From: DASPKM01 sp035628135
GTDB taxonomy: Bacteria > Bacteroidota > Bacteroidia > Chitinophagales > Chitinophagaceae
Reading direction: 5' to 3'
Assembly (NCBI GenBank): GCA_035628135.1
Contig: DASPKM010000009.1
Coordinates: 383,073-447,072 of the forward strand
DNA length: 64,000 bases
The notes below the pieces were generated by a model. The model made no database searches. It was not told where the DNA came from and was given only the letters and a program-made list of their open reading frames with translations. The position numbers were made by a program, and so were the translations under genes. Each line of letters starts with the position of its first letter. The first letter of the stretch is position 1. Positions 8,001-15,579 of this stretch are shown here, one piece after another.

Positions 8001-9110
8001 GCGGCCTATGCTCCCGCGGGTCACAGTATTCACGGCGAGGGACATGCGATTTGCGGCATAACCGTCGGCCGCAATGGTGTGGGAATATGGGAACATGCAA
8101 CAGGCAACCCTGTATTGGTATTGCCCGTGCCGGTAGCTATACAGGGATGGGCACATATCGCCATAGTTTACAAAAACGGTACGCCTGCCGTGTACGTTAA
8201 CGGTGCATTAGTAAAAGAAGGCAACAAGAGCAAACACATCGTTCACCCGCCACCATTGGGCCTCTCGCGCGAAGGCTCGTCTTACTACAATGGTGACATG
8301 ACCGATCCGTTGGTGGTAGACGCGGACATTTCCGATAATATGTTGAACAGTTTTGCAGCCACAGGCCCGCCGAAATACGAGCCATCGCCATTCACCGTGG
8401 AGGCATGCGAAGCCGACAAACCATCGTTGCTGATTAAACAAGACGGCGATTACGTTTTGCGCCGCAATAGCGGCAAGACGATGCCCTTTTCTGTTTCAGG
8501 GCTCGGTAGCCCCATTCAGTTAACGGGGCCATGGATGATCAATTTTCCGCCTGGCTCGGGTGCGCCGGAAAAAATTATTGTTCAACAACTTGCCTCCCTG
8601 CACGAAGATCCGCGGGACGGCGTAAAATATTTCTCGGGCACCGCATCCTATTCACATGGCTTTTCCTTGCCTATAGAACCTATGCAGGGCAAGCGCTGGA
8701 TACTCGACCTCGGAAGCGTTGCAGTAATTGCAGCAGTTACCGTTAATGGCAAGCACGCGGGCATGTTGTGGAAACGGCCTTACAGCATAGATGTTACCGG
8801 TATGTTGCAACCGGGATTGAATACAATAGAAATAAATGTCACTAACCAATGGACCAACCGCCTCATCGGAGATGAGCGCTTACCCGACCCCTATAAGTTT
8901 ACGCCGGGCGGCGGCTCCAGCGGCATGCAGGGAGCTGTGGGCGGGGCAATTGAAAAAATCCCGGATTGGTATATGCAGGGAAACCCAAAGCCCAACGACG
9001 GCCGCATTACATTCGCCACCTGGAAGCAATATTCGAAGGATGCTCCCCTCCAGGAGTCCGGATTGATAGGGCCGGTAACCCTGCAGCTTGCCGTAGTGAA
9101 AGTACTGTGA
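5043..9110 (+). CDS. Tat-exported GH106-type alpha-L-rhamnosidase with LamG-like insert
   Basis: The 1355-residue protein starts with a twin-arginine signal (RRRTFIKRAG, then a hydrophobic AAGLIVFV core). Residues from about 35 carry the GH106 start (PSHGAQPQTYWFWMNGNV, then NFDVGTGIPKGPV and TMHNCPGWSASGGPWI). About 200-320 resemble an F5/8 discoidin-type beta-sandwich. The GH106 barrel continues to about 830. About 940-1080 look like a LamG/concanavalin fold (GWAHIAIVYKNGTPAVYVNG), and 1190-1260 a GH2-like jelly roll (VTVNGKHAGMLWKRPYSIDV). GH106 enzymes remove L-rhamnose from pectic or other glycans; the sugar could feed the operon at 32824-41624. Its 3' end is 4 bases from the convergent S41 gene. 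Confidence 0.85.
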   Translation: MRRRTFIKRAGAAGLIVFVTPPDIVQTFRDPLEDAFLNPSHGAQPQTYWFWMNGNVTREGITLDLEAMKNAGVGGVFNFDVGTGIPKGPVEYLSKEWLELKKHAIREAGRLGLEFTMHNCPGWSASGGPWITPELAMQQVTWSETYMAGGNQIDLTLPKPLTRLNYYRELSVLAFPSLQGEDLMQTVKLHSSNGPVEKEKLTGDEKGVAVQPANDGQAWLQFEFERPFEVKMITFFISAPYDASLAGRPLEFGERTSIRLEASDDGVQFRQVTLINTGVNTELMVGNKYIVFDIPVTTAKYFRLASAQPRIYKQVQFSGITRLKNWMEKTNTRARNFTLVEESSSILANYAQAPAGSVIDLATVLDITKHMDKDGKLSWNAPPGNWTILRMGITVTGMLNRAAPETGIGLECDKYNPAAITFHFNTMMKHLLPDMKLLAAKGKAGLCIDSYEVGAQNWTAGFDQLFKKRWGYNIIPYLPILAGGRIINSIEITERFLWDLRKLQSELIADNYYGKFDQLCRLHNITSYIEPYDSGPMEEMHIGSKVRTNMGEFWNGISSLSPFKNPAFRTVKLAASIAHINGQRITGAEAFTAEPDSSKWLEYPFALKALGDKFFTQGANRFVIHRYAHQPHPTATPGMTMGPWGIHFDRTNTLWHAGRAWLRYLTRCQSMLQQGRFVADLLYFAGEDANMYTKANPEDLHPVPPPGFDYDLVNAEVILNKTKIVNNHIELHSGMTYRVLILQDYKVLSLALLRKLHSLVQQGMALVGEKPVKPAGLQADESAFKSIVQEVWGNIDGETVTEHHFGKGRVYWGRPIQDILLNLKLLPDFQFTSTSGDAPLRYIHRKWNDNDIYFISNQRRTYEDTVCTFRVPNKQPELWDAVTGKIIRAGIYEVLNGRMRLPVQLEPYGSVFVVFRKPVTQHWQAVEKDGKVLLGANNLYPAFKPSLFTDKQNNFAVLFWARPEINVLLNPDFLMGIIRQPWTDYYAAYAPAGHSIHGEGHAICGITVGRNGVGIWEHATGNPVLVLPVPVAIQGWAHIAIVYKNGTPAVYVNGALVKEGNKSKHIVHPPPLGLSREGSSYYNGDMTDPLVVDADISDNMLNSFAATGPPKYEPSPFTVEACEADKPSLLIKQDGDYVLRRNSGKTMPFSVSGLGSPIQLTGPWMINFPPGSGAPEKIIVQQLASLHEDPRDGVKYFSGTASYSHGFSLPIEPMQGKRWILDLGSVAVIAAVTVNGKHAGMLWKRPYSIDVTGMLQPGLNTIEINVTNQWTNRLIGDERLPDPYKFTPGGGSSGMQGAVGGAIEKIPDWYMQGNPKPNDGRITFATWKQYSKDAPLQESGLIGPVTLQLAVVKVL

Positions 9111-9114
9111 TCTG

Positions 9115-10836
9115 TTAAAATCCTTTTTCCAGTATCAATCCCTTCAGGGCGTCCAGCGCAACGTCAGCATTCATGCTATACGCTTTGAATGTGGGTGGCG
9201 CATAAATAGCAGGCGCAATCCACGTGCGCTGGTCCCATGGCCATGAGGACTGCCAGAAGAAATCAGAAACATTCATGGCCAGCTTGCTGTACGGCAGCGT
9301 AATAAAATCTTCTTCGCCCACGAAATTTGGATTGGAACCGGTTGGCTCTCCTACAAAGATCGCATTGGTCTGTTGTTCCAGGTAGGTGGCAAGGTTTTGC
9401 GCTGCTGAAAATGTTCTCCTCCCGATGATCACGAACAGGTTGCCACGTTTGTTGATCCTATCGTTTTTAATAACTGATTGGATGAAATATGGCAGCAACA
9501 TCGTATTGCCTCCATTGTTCCACCGCAGATCGATCACCAATTTATCGATGTCATTGTCCTGGATGTATTTCATCAGGCTGTCGGTAAACCTGCTTAATGT
9601 CACAGTACGATCGTTGCGCACCGAATTCCATTGAAAATACAGCGTCCTTGAGTTCGGCAACCGTTCGAACCAAAATGGAGATTTGAGGTTCTTAAGGTAC
9701 AAGGGCACGGGTTGGTTCACCAGCTGGTGGAATTTTGTCCAGCTGTCCGGAACCGATTTATGATCGACCCTTACCGCCGAAGTATCGGCAGCTATTACCG
9801 CAGTGGTTTGCCTGCCCGATGCATCGGCCAATTTCAATTCGACTTTTTCGGTGCTGCCCGTTAATCCCAATGCGTGCAGGGCATAGGTGTGCCGCATTAC
9901 CGAGGGAAGGTTTTGCAATACGCCCATTTCATTGTCGCGGCTGATGTAAGGCGAAAGCTTTGCCGTTACTTCTTCTACTGTTTTCTTTTCAAACGCCAGC
10001 ACCTTGTTGCCTACCAGGTGCTTGTACTTTTCGTCGGCGGCAACGATGTACAGTCCTTCCTTAAAGAAATAAAACTGTACGGGCAACGTCACCTTGAACT
10101 CTTTAACCGTCATCGGGAACAGGGATGAATGGCCGTCTTTTACCGATACCATCAGCTTGGAAAGCTCCATCGCCATCTGCACGTCTGTCTTTTTGTCGAT
10201 CGAGTTGTACAGTTCCCGGTATAGCTTGTTGAACTCATCCAACGAAAGCTCGCGGCGCAGGTAAGCCTTGCGCAACACTTCTTTCTTCAATATTTCCATA
10301 TCGTACCGCCAGCCTTGTACACGGTTCATTTTCGAAACGTCTTCCAGTGCCAGTATTTTTTTAAACCGCGGATCGCCGTGGAGGCTTTTCAGATCGGCAT
10401 CTGCCTGTGCGTGGGTGTATGAAGGGAAGCCCATTGCAAATGATTTATCGAGCCAGGTCAGCGCCTGTTCTTTATCGCCTATTAAGGCATAACAACAAGC
10501 GATGTTGTACGCTGCAATGTGCAACACGCCATGCCCCAGGGTTATTTGCTTTTTATACATGTCGATGGACCGTGCGTATTGCGCGTTGTAGTACAGTGCG
10601 TCGGCCAGGTTGCCGATGTACTCTCCATTCACCGGGTTTTGATCGCTCACTTGCTGCCACGCGGCTACGGCATCGTTCCATTTCCTGTCTGCTGTATGTT
10701 TTCGCGCCGCCGCCAGCAGGTCCATAAACTCGGAACCGTTCGGCGATTGGGAGTGTGCAACACAAGAAAAGAGCATGCAACAGGCAAACAAAACGAACAC
10801 AATGCGTTTGGCGGGATTAATGGCTTGCATATACAT
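9115..10836 (-). CDS. TPR-containing S41 family peptidase
   Basis: The 573-residue lipoprotein-like precursor has a hydrophobic N-terminus ending in a possible lipobox (LFSC). Residues 35-170 contain TPR-like helical repeats (AARKHTADRKWNDAVAAWQQ, AYNIACCYALIGDKEQALTW). The C-terminal half is a C-terminal-processing-peptidase-type S41 domain with LVIDLRWNNGGNT and FVIIGRRTFSAAQNLATYLE, where the serine of TFSAAQ is the likely nucleophile, and FVGEPTGSNPNFVGE after it. No PDZ domain is evident and the lysine spacing differs from CtpA, so a tricorn-like Ser/His/Glu mechanism is possible. A second ATG lies at 10830. Substrate unknown. Confidence 0.85.
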   Translation of the reverse strand: MYMQAINPAKRIVFVLFACCMLFSCVAHSQSPNGSEFMDLLAAARKHTADRKWNDAVAAWQQVSDQNPVNGEYIGNLADALYYNAQYARSIDMYKKQITLGHGVLHIAAYNIACCYALIGDKEQALTWLDKSFAMGFPSYTHAQADADLKSLHGDPRFKKILALEDVSKMNRVQGWRYDMEILKKEVLRKAYLRRELSLDEFNKLYRELYNSIDKKTDVQMAMELSKLMVSVKDGHSSLFPMTVKEFKVTLPVQFYFFKEGLYIVAADEKYKHLVGNKVLAFEKKTVEEVTAKLSPYISRDNEMGVLQNLPSVMRHTYALHALGLTGSTEKVELKLADASGRQTTAVIAADTSAVRVDHKSVPDSWTKFHQLVNQPVPLYLKNLKSPFWFERLPNSRTLYFQWNSVRNDRTVTLSRFTDSLMKYIQDNDIDKLVIDLRWNNGGNTMLLPYFIQSVIKNDRINKRGNLFVIIGRRTFSAAQNLATYLEQQTNAIFVGEPTGSNPNFVGEEDFITLPYSKLAMNVSDFFWQSSWPWDQRTWIAPAIYAPPTFKAYSMNADVALDALKGLILEKGF

Positions 10837-10982
10837 ATTTCATGGCATTTGGTACAATATTCCCATAACCAACACACTCCTGCAATACAAACCTTGCAGA
10901 ACGTTGTTTTTTCACGGCGAACCGTTCATGGGGAGGTTCCGGCAGAAAAATAAACAAAAGATATTTGTACCTTATAAGATCA

Positions 10983-12092
10983 ATGAAAAATAATAAGAGC
11001 ATATACGCCTTCGGCATCTGGATCATACCCGTGCTGTTGATACTGCTGGAAGCAACCATATTTTTGAGTAAGGTCAACTGGAAATCACCCTTTATTCCCT
11101 ATGCCGTTACTTTCTGGGGCCTTAGGGCGGTGCTGGCGCCATTGATAGTATTGTACACGCTGAAGTTTTGGGGCGATCATACCCGTGCATTCCGCCTGTT
11201 TGCGGTGCATGTGGGCGGGTTCTTTTTGTTCTCCCTGCTTTTTTGGACCGGCGCATATCTTATACTGCATGGGCTGCTGCATAAGAGCGATTTCTTCGGC
11301 TGGGAAAAGACCAGCACCAACATGCAGGTGTTTTCGATGATAGTAGACAATTCCATTTCCACTAACAGCATTGTATATGTCTCGACAGTTGCATTCTGTT
11401 ACATCTGGGAGTTCTTAAAGAAGAATACCATCATCAATAAAAAAGCAATGGACCTGGAGCGATCGCTGCTCACATCCCGGCTGGAATTACTGAAAGGTCA
11501 ATTGAACACGCATTTTTTGTTCAATACCCTGCACACCATCAGCTCTTTTGTAGTGCGGAAGCAAAACGAAGAGGCGAACAAAATGCTGGTCCGCCTGGGA
11601 GAACTGCTACGCTTTTCATTGAAGGAAAACAAGCAACAGCTTATTCCTTTGCACAAGGAGATGGAATTGCTGCGATTGTACCTGGACATACAGGAAACCA
11701 GGTTCAAGGACAGGCTGCAATTGGATGTTCAGGTACAGCCTTCTGTCAGTAACAGCCTGGTGCCGTCGTTGTTATTGCAGCCTATTGTGGAGAATGCGGT
11801 AAAGTATGGCGTGGAGCCTTTTCATGATAAGGGCAAAATATCCATCGATATTCATTCAAACAATGGTAAGCTGGTGATACAGGTAAGAGACAATGGCAAA
11901 AGGGATTTTAACGAAATTGATTTTAATTCGGGCATAGGACTGAGCAATACCCGGGAGCGGTTGCGGCAGTTGTATGCGGGCAACCAAAAGCTTTCCATTG
12001 TGCAAAACGCCTCGGGACAGGGCGTGCTGGTGGCCATTGAAATACCCAACCAAACAAGCGAACATGCCATTGAAAGTGCTTATAGCGGATGA
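10983..12092 (+). CDS. LytS-type sensor histidine kinase
   Basis: With the ATG at 10983 the protein has 369 residues. Four transmembrane helices fill about residues 8-135. They are followed by a short coiled-coil linker and a His_kinase domain with QLNTHFLFNTLHTISSFV, whose histidine is the phosphorylation site. A HATPase domain follows with LLLQPIVENAVKYGVEP (N box) and GIGLSNTRERLRQLY. There is no large extracellular domain, so the signal is probably sensed within the membrane. The gene overlaps the next by 29 bases and shares an operon with that response regulator. Confidence 0.92.
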   Translation: MKNNKSIYAFGIWIIPVLLILLEATIFLSKVNWKSPFIPYAVTFWGLRAVLAPLIVLYTLKFWGDHTRAFRLFAVHVGGFFLFSLLFWTGAYLILHGLLHKSDFFGWEKTSTNMQVFSMIVDNSISTNSIVYVSTVAFCYIWEFLKKNTIINKKAMDLERSLLTSRLELLKGQLNTHFLFNTLHTISSFVVRKQNEEANKMLVRLGELLRFSLKENKQQLIPLHKEMELLRLYLDIQETRFKDRLQLDVQVQPSVSNSLVPSLLLQPIVENAVKYGVEPFHDKGKISIDIHSNNGKLVIQVRDNGKRDFNEIDFNSGIGLSNTRERLRQLYAGNQKLSIVQNASGQGVLVAIEIPNQTSEHAIESAYSG

Positions 12093-12777
12093 TGAAAAAG
12101 AAGCGCGGGAGCTGCTGATCTATTACCTGGACAATTGCAGGCAGGAGATGCAGCTGGCCGAATGCGCAGATGGCAAGTGCACGCTGAAGGCCTTGCAGGA
12201 TTTCAAGCCTGATATTCTTTTTCTCGATATTAAAATGCCCGAATTAACCGGCATTGAAGTATTGCAACATAAAAAACCGGGGCCGCTGCCCGCAGTGATC
12301 TTTACCACGGCTTACGATGAATTTGCCTTGCCTGCGTTCGACCTGGAAGCAGTAGATTATTTATTGAAACCTTTTGAAAAAGAGCGGTTCGAAAAAGCGC
12401 TTAAGCGGGCGATGGACTATGTTCAGTTCGCCGGCGGGCCCGGTGGGAACTATCTTACACAACTACCTGGAAAAACCGGCAGCAGAACGGACCTCATTCC
12501 AATTAACGACATTCAGTACTTCCAGGCCGAAGGCTCTTATGTGCAGGTGGTAACTGATACTAAAACTTATCTCATACCCCAACCCATATACGAATTGGAA
12601 TCCGGCCTCGATCCCTCCAGGTTTGCAAGAGTGCACCGCTCGGTGATCGTAAACATTGGCTGCATCAAGAGCATTCAATCGCTGCTGAATGGCGACCATA
12701 TGCTTACCCTGGCCAATGGCAAAAAGATAAGGGCGAGCCGAACTTATAAAGAGAAAATCAAGAACTGGAAAAATTAA
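12064..12777 (+). CDS. LytTR family response regulator
   Basis: The 237-residue protein starts at the ATG at 12064, inside the kinase gene. The alternative start at 11974 would add residues unrelated to the family. The receiver domain has the acidic pair in LIADDE, the phospho-acceptor Asp55 in LFLDIKMPE, a TTAYDEFA segment and the KPF lysine. The C-terminal LytTR DNA-binding domain shows YFQAEGSYVQVV, FARVHRSVIVN and IRASRTYKEKI. It is the partner of the overlapping LytS-type kinase. The DUF5916 gene 81 bases downstream on the same strand is a plausible target. Confidence 0.93.
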   Translation: MPLKVLIADDEKEARELLIYYLDNCRQEMQLAECADGKCTLKALQDFKPDILFLDIKMPELTGIEVLQHKKPGPLPAVIFTTAYDEFALPAFDLEAVDYLLKPFEKERFEKALKRAMDYVQFAGGPGGNYLTQLPGKTGSRTDLIPINDIQYFQAEGSYVQVVTDTKTYLIPQPIYELESGLDPSRFARVHRSVIVNIGCIKSIQSLLNGDHMLTLANGKKIRASRTYKEKIKNWKN

Positions 12778-12858
12778 CATTTCCCGCCGGACATACGCTC
12801 TAAAAGCCGCTGTTAAACTTTACCGCAACCATTCATAAAACTATTTCTATAATTGAGT

Positions 12859-15531
12859 ATGTGCAAAACCTGCCTGCTTGTCACACTGCTGAGCTTCCAA
12901 TTCCTGCTACTGCATGCTCAAACCAATCCTGATTCGGGAGCTGTACGAAAAAAATATGTTACCCAACGTTTGAACGGCACAATTACCATCGATGGCATTC
13001 CCTCGGAAGAAGCCTGGAATGCAGTACAATGGGGCGGCGATTTTATTCAATGGACGCCCGCCGAAGGCAAGCCGCCTTCGCAGCAAACCGATTTCAAGAT
13101 CCTGTACGATAATAAATTCTTATACATCGCCTACCGTGCGCACGACCTTTCGCCGGACTCGATTGTAAAGTTCATGGGCAGGCGCGATGAATTTCCCGGC
13201 GATTGGGTGGAAATAAATATCGACAGCTATCATGATAAACGCACTGCATTTTCATTCACCCTTTCCGTTTCAGGCGTGCGCAATGATGAGTTCGTAAGCA
13301 ACGATGGCAATAATTGGGACCCTAGCTGGAACCCGATCTGGTTCGCCAAAACACACGTGGACGATAAGGGCTGGACAGCGGAAGCCAAGATACCCTTAAG
13401 CCAGTTGCGGTATGGCAACGAAACCGAAAAGGTTTGGGGCATACAGGTGATGCGCCGGTTGTTTCGCAAGGAAGAGCGCTCTACCTGGCAATTGATCCCG
13501 CAAAATTCCGGCGTATGGGTAAGCAGGTTCGGTGAGCTGCATGGATTGAAAGACATCCCGATGCACCGGCAGGTGGAGATAGCACCTTATTTTACCGCAC
13601 AGCTCGATAAATACAAAAAGCAGCCAGGCAATCCATTTGCAAAAGGCACCGACACCAAAATAAATGCCGGTGTAGATGGCAAGGTTGCCGTTACAAATGA
13701 CCTCATCCTCGACTTTACGATCAATCCTGATTTCGGCCAGGTAGAAGCAGATCCCTCGCAGGTAAGGATCGATGGCTTCCAGAATTTCTTCAGCGAACGC
13801 AGGCCGTTCTTTATCGAAAGCAGGAACATCTTCGATTACCAGTTGACCGGTTCCGAGGCCGGCGGAGAATATGATTCTGACCTGTTGTTTTATTCACGCC
13901 GCATCGGCAGCTCACCGCATGGTTCTCCTAATTATGGCAGCGGCGAATATGCAAAATCGCCGCAGAATACCACTATACTTGGCGCAGCCAAGTTCAGCGG
14001 CAAAACCAAAAAAGGATGGAGCATCGGCATCCTGGAAAGCATTACTGAAAGAGAACTCGCCACCATCGACAACAACGGTCAAAAGCGCAGGGAAGTAGTG
14101 GAACCGCTTACCAATTATTTTGTTGGAAGGATACAAAAAGATATCAAGCAGGGCAATACCATCATTGGCGGCATTTTTACCGCGGTAAACCGCGAAAAAG
14201 GATTGCAGCACATGCTGCACCGCAGCGCTTACTCCGGCGGAATAGACTTTTTGCAATACTGGAAGAACCGCACCTGGTACGTAAGAGGCAACGTGGTTTT
14301 CAGCAACGTGCAGGGAACGAGGGAAGCAATCCTGAATACGCAGACCGCTTTTGAACACCTTTTCCAACGTCCGGGCGCAACCGAAGTTTCGTTGGATAGC
14401 TCACGCACTTCTTTAACGGGCATGGGCGGAACGCTGCGGCTGGGAAAGATCGGTGGCAAGCAAGGCAAGAAGGGACAGGTGCTTAAATTTGAAACAGGCC
14501 TTACTGTGCGTTCACCGGGTTTGGAGCTGAATGACATTGGATTCATGCTTACTTCAAATGAGATCAACCACTTTACCTGGATCGGTTTACATTACCAGCG
14601 ACCTTTCTCGGTTTTCCGTACTGCGCGACTTAATTACAATCACTGGTCGCGCTGGGATTACGGCGGCCAGTTCCTGTACCAGGCCTTCAATTTTAATTCG
14701 CACGCTACCTTCAGGAACAACTGGCAAACAGGAACCGGCGTTACCTGGAACCCGTACGACGTTTCGAACAATGCCTTACGGGGCGCTTCCTCTACCCGCC
14801 GTGCAGCGGGCCTTGGCTGGAACGCTTACACCACTACCGACTACAGGAAAAAAATATATGTAAGTCTCAATGCCTTTCATTTCTGGGGATTTGAAAACAG
14901 CATGAGCATAGACGATATCGGTGTTACAGTAACTCTTCAACCCATGAATGCCTTGAAGATAAACTTAAGCGCCGGCTATGGGTATTATTGGCGCAGGCAG
15001 GACCAGTTCGTGGACAACATCTTCGAGCACAATGTGATCACTCGCACCATCGTTGGACAGGTTAAGCAAAGGACCTGGCGCTTTACCGGCAGGTTGAGCT
15101 ATAACATCACCCCAGAACTTACCGTTCAATACTATGGCCAGCCTTTTATAACAAGGCCGCTATACGACAATTTTGCATGGGTGTCGGACCCGCTGGCCAG
15201 GAAATACAACGACCGTTTCAGGGTATTCCAGCCAAACCAGATTGCGCTGAATGGCAATGAATTTTCGGTGGATGAAAACGGCGATGGCAATACTGACTAT
15301 ACATTCAACAAACCTGATTTCAATTTTGTGCAATTCCGTTCAAACCTTGTAGTGCGCTGGGAATACAAGCCCGGCTCTGAATTGTACCTGGTATGGTCGC
15401 AGGGCAATACTGCCGATGCCTTCAATGAATTGGACACGCCGGTATTAAGCAGCCTCTTCGATAATGCTTTTTCTTCGGACAATGCCCGCAATATATTTTT
15501 GGTGAAGTGGACATATAGGTTTTTGAGGTAG
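12859..15531 (+). CDS. DUF5916 outer-membrane protein with CBM9-like N-terminus
   Basis: The 890-residue protein is chosen from the ATG at 12859 and has a signal peptide ending at LLLHAQ. Residues 40-220 form a CBM9-like carbohydrate-binding fold (LNGTITIDGIPSEEAWNAVQ, then FKILYDNKFLYIAYRAHD and EAKIPLSQLRYG). From about 230 the DUF5916 region begins (INPDFGQVEADPSQVR, NFFSERRPFFIE), followed by a long series of amphipathic strands ending in an aromatic-rich C-terminus (NIFLVKWTYRFLR). That pattern suggests an outer-membrane beta-barrel. The function of DUF5916 is unknown; a role in glycan or surface binding is inferred. It follows a LytS/LytTR operon. Confidence 0.88.
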   Translation: MCKTCLLVTLLSFQFLLLHAQTNPDSGAVRKKYVTQRLNGTITIDGIPSEEAWNAVQWGGDFIQWTPAEGKPPSQQTDFKILYDNKFLYIAYRAHDLSPDSIVKFMGRRDEFPGDWVEINIDSYHDKRTAFSFTLSVSGVRNDEFVSNDGNNWDPSWNPIWFAKTHVDDKGWTAEAKIPLSQLRYGNETEKVWGIQVMRRLFRKEERSTWQLIPQNSGVWVSRFGELHGLKDIPMHRQVEIAPYFTAQLDKYKKQPGNPFAKGTDTKINAGVDGKVAVTNDLILDFTINPDFGQVEADPSQVRIDGFQNFFSERRPFFIESRNIFDYQLTGSEAGGEYDSDLLFYSRRIGSSPHGSPNYGSGEYAKSPQNTTILGAAKFSGKTKKGWSIGILESITERELATIDNNGQKRREVVEPLTNYFVGRIQKDIKQGNTIIGGIFTAVNREKGLQHMLHRSAYSGGIDFLQYWKNRTWYVRGNVVFSNVQGTREAILNTQTAFEHLFQRPGATEVSLDSSRTSLTGMGGTLRLGKIGGKQGKKGQVLKFETGLTVRSPGLELNDIGFMLTSNEINHFTWIGLHYQRPFSVFRTARLNYNHWSRWDYGGQFLYQAFNFNSHATFRNNWQTGTGVTWNPYDVSNNALRGASSTRRAAGLGWNAYTTTDYRKKIYVSLNAFHFWGFENSMSIDDIGVTVTLQPMNALKINLSAGYGYYWRRQDQFVDNIFEHNVITRTIVGQVKQRTWRFTGRLSYNITPELTVQYYGQPFITRPLYDNFAWVSDPLARKYNDRFRVFQPNQIALNGNEFSVDENGDGNTDYTFNKPDFNFVQFRSNLVVRWEYKPGSELYLVWSQGNTADAFNELDTPVLSSLFDNAFSSDNARNIFLVKWTYRFLR

Positions 15532-15552
15532 CCGCAAATCCTTACTTTAGCT

Positions 15553-15573
15553 AAATAGACCATTGGTTTATTT
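15553..15573. promoter_or_regulatory. Operator-like 21-bp palindrome upstream of the glutaminase-family gene
   Basis: The sequence AAATAgACCA-T-TGGTtTATTT is symmetric around the central T with a single mismatched pair. It lies 6 bases upstream of the ATG at 15580, in the 48-base gap after the DUF5916 gene. Its position suits a repressor operator or a translation-blocking hairpin; no regulator can be named. Confidence 0.4.
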
Positions 15574-15579
15574 CAGCTT

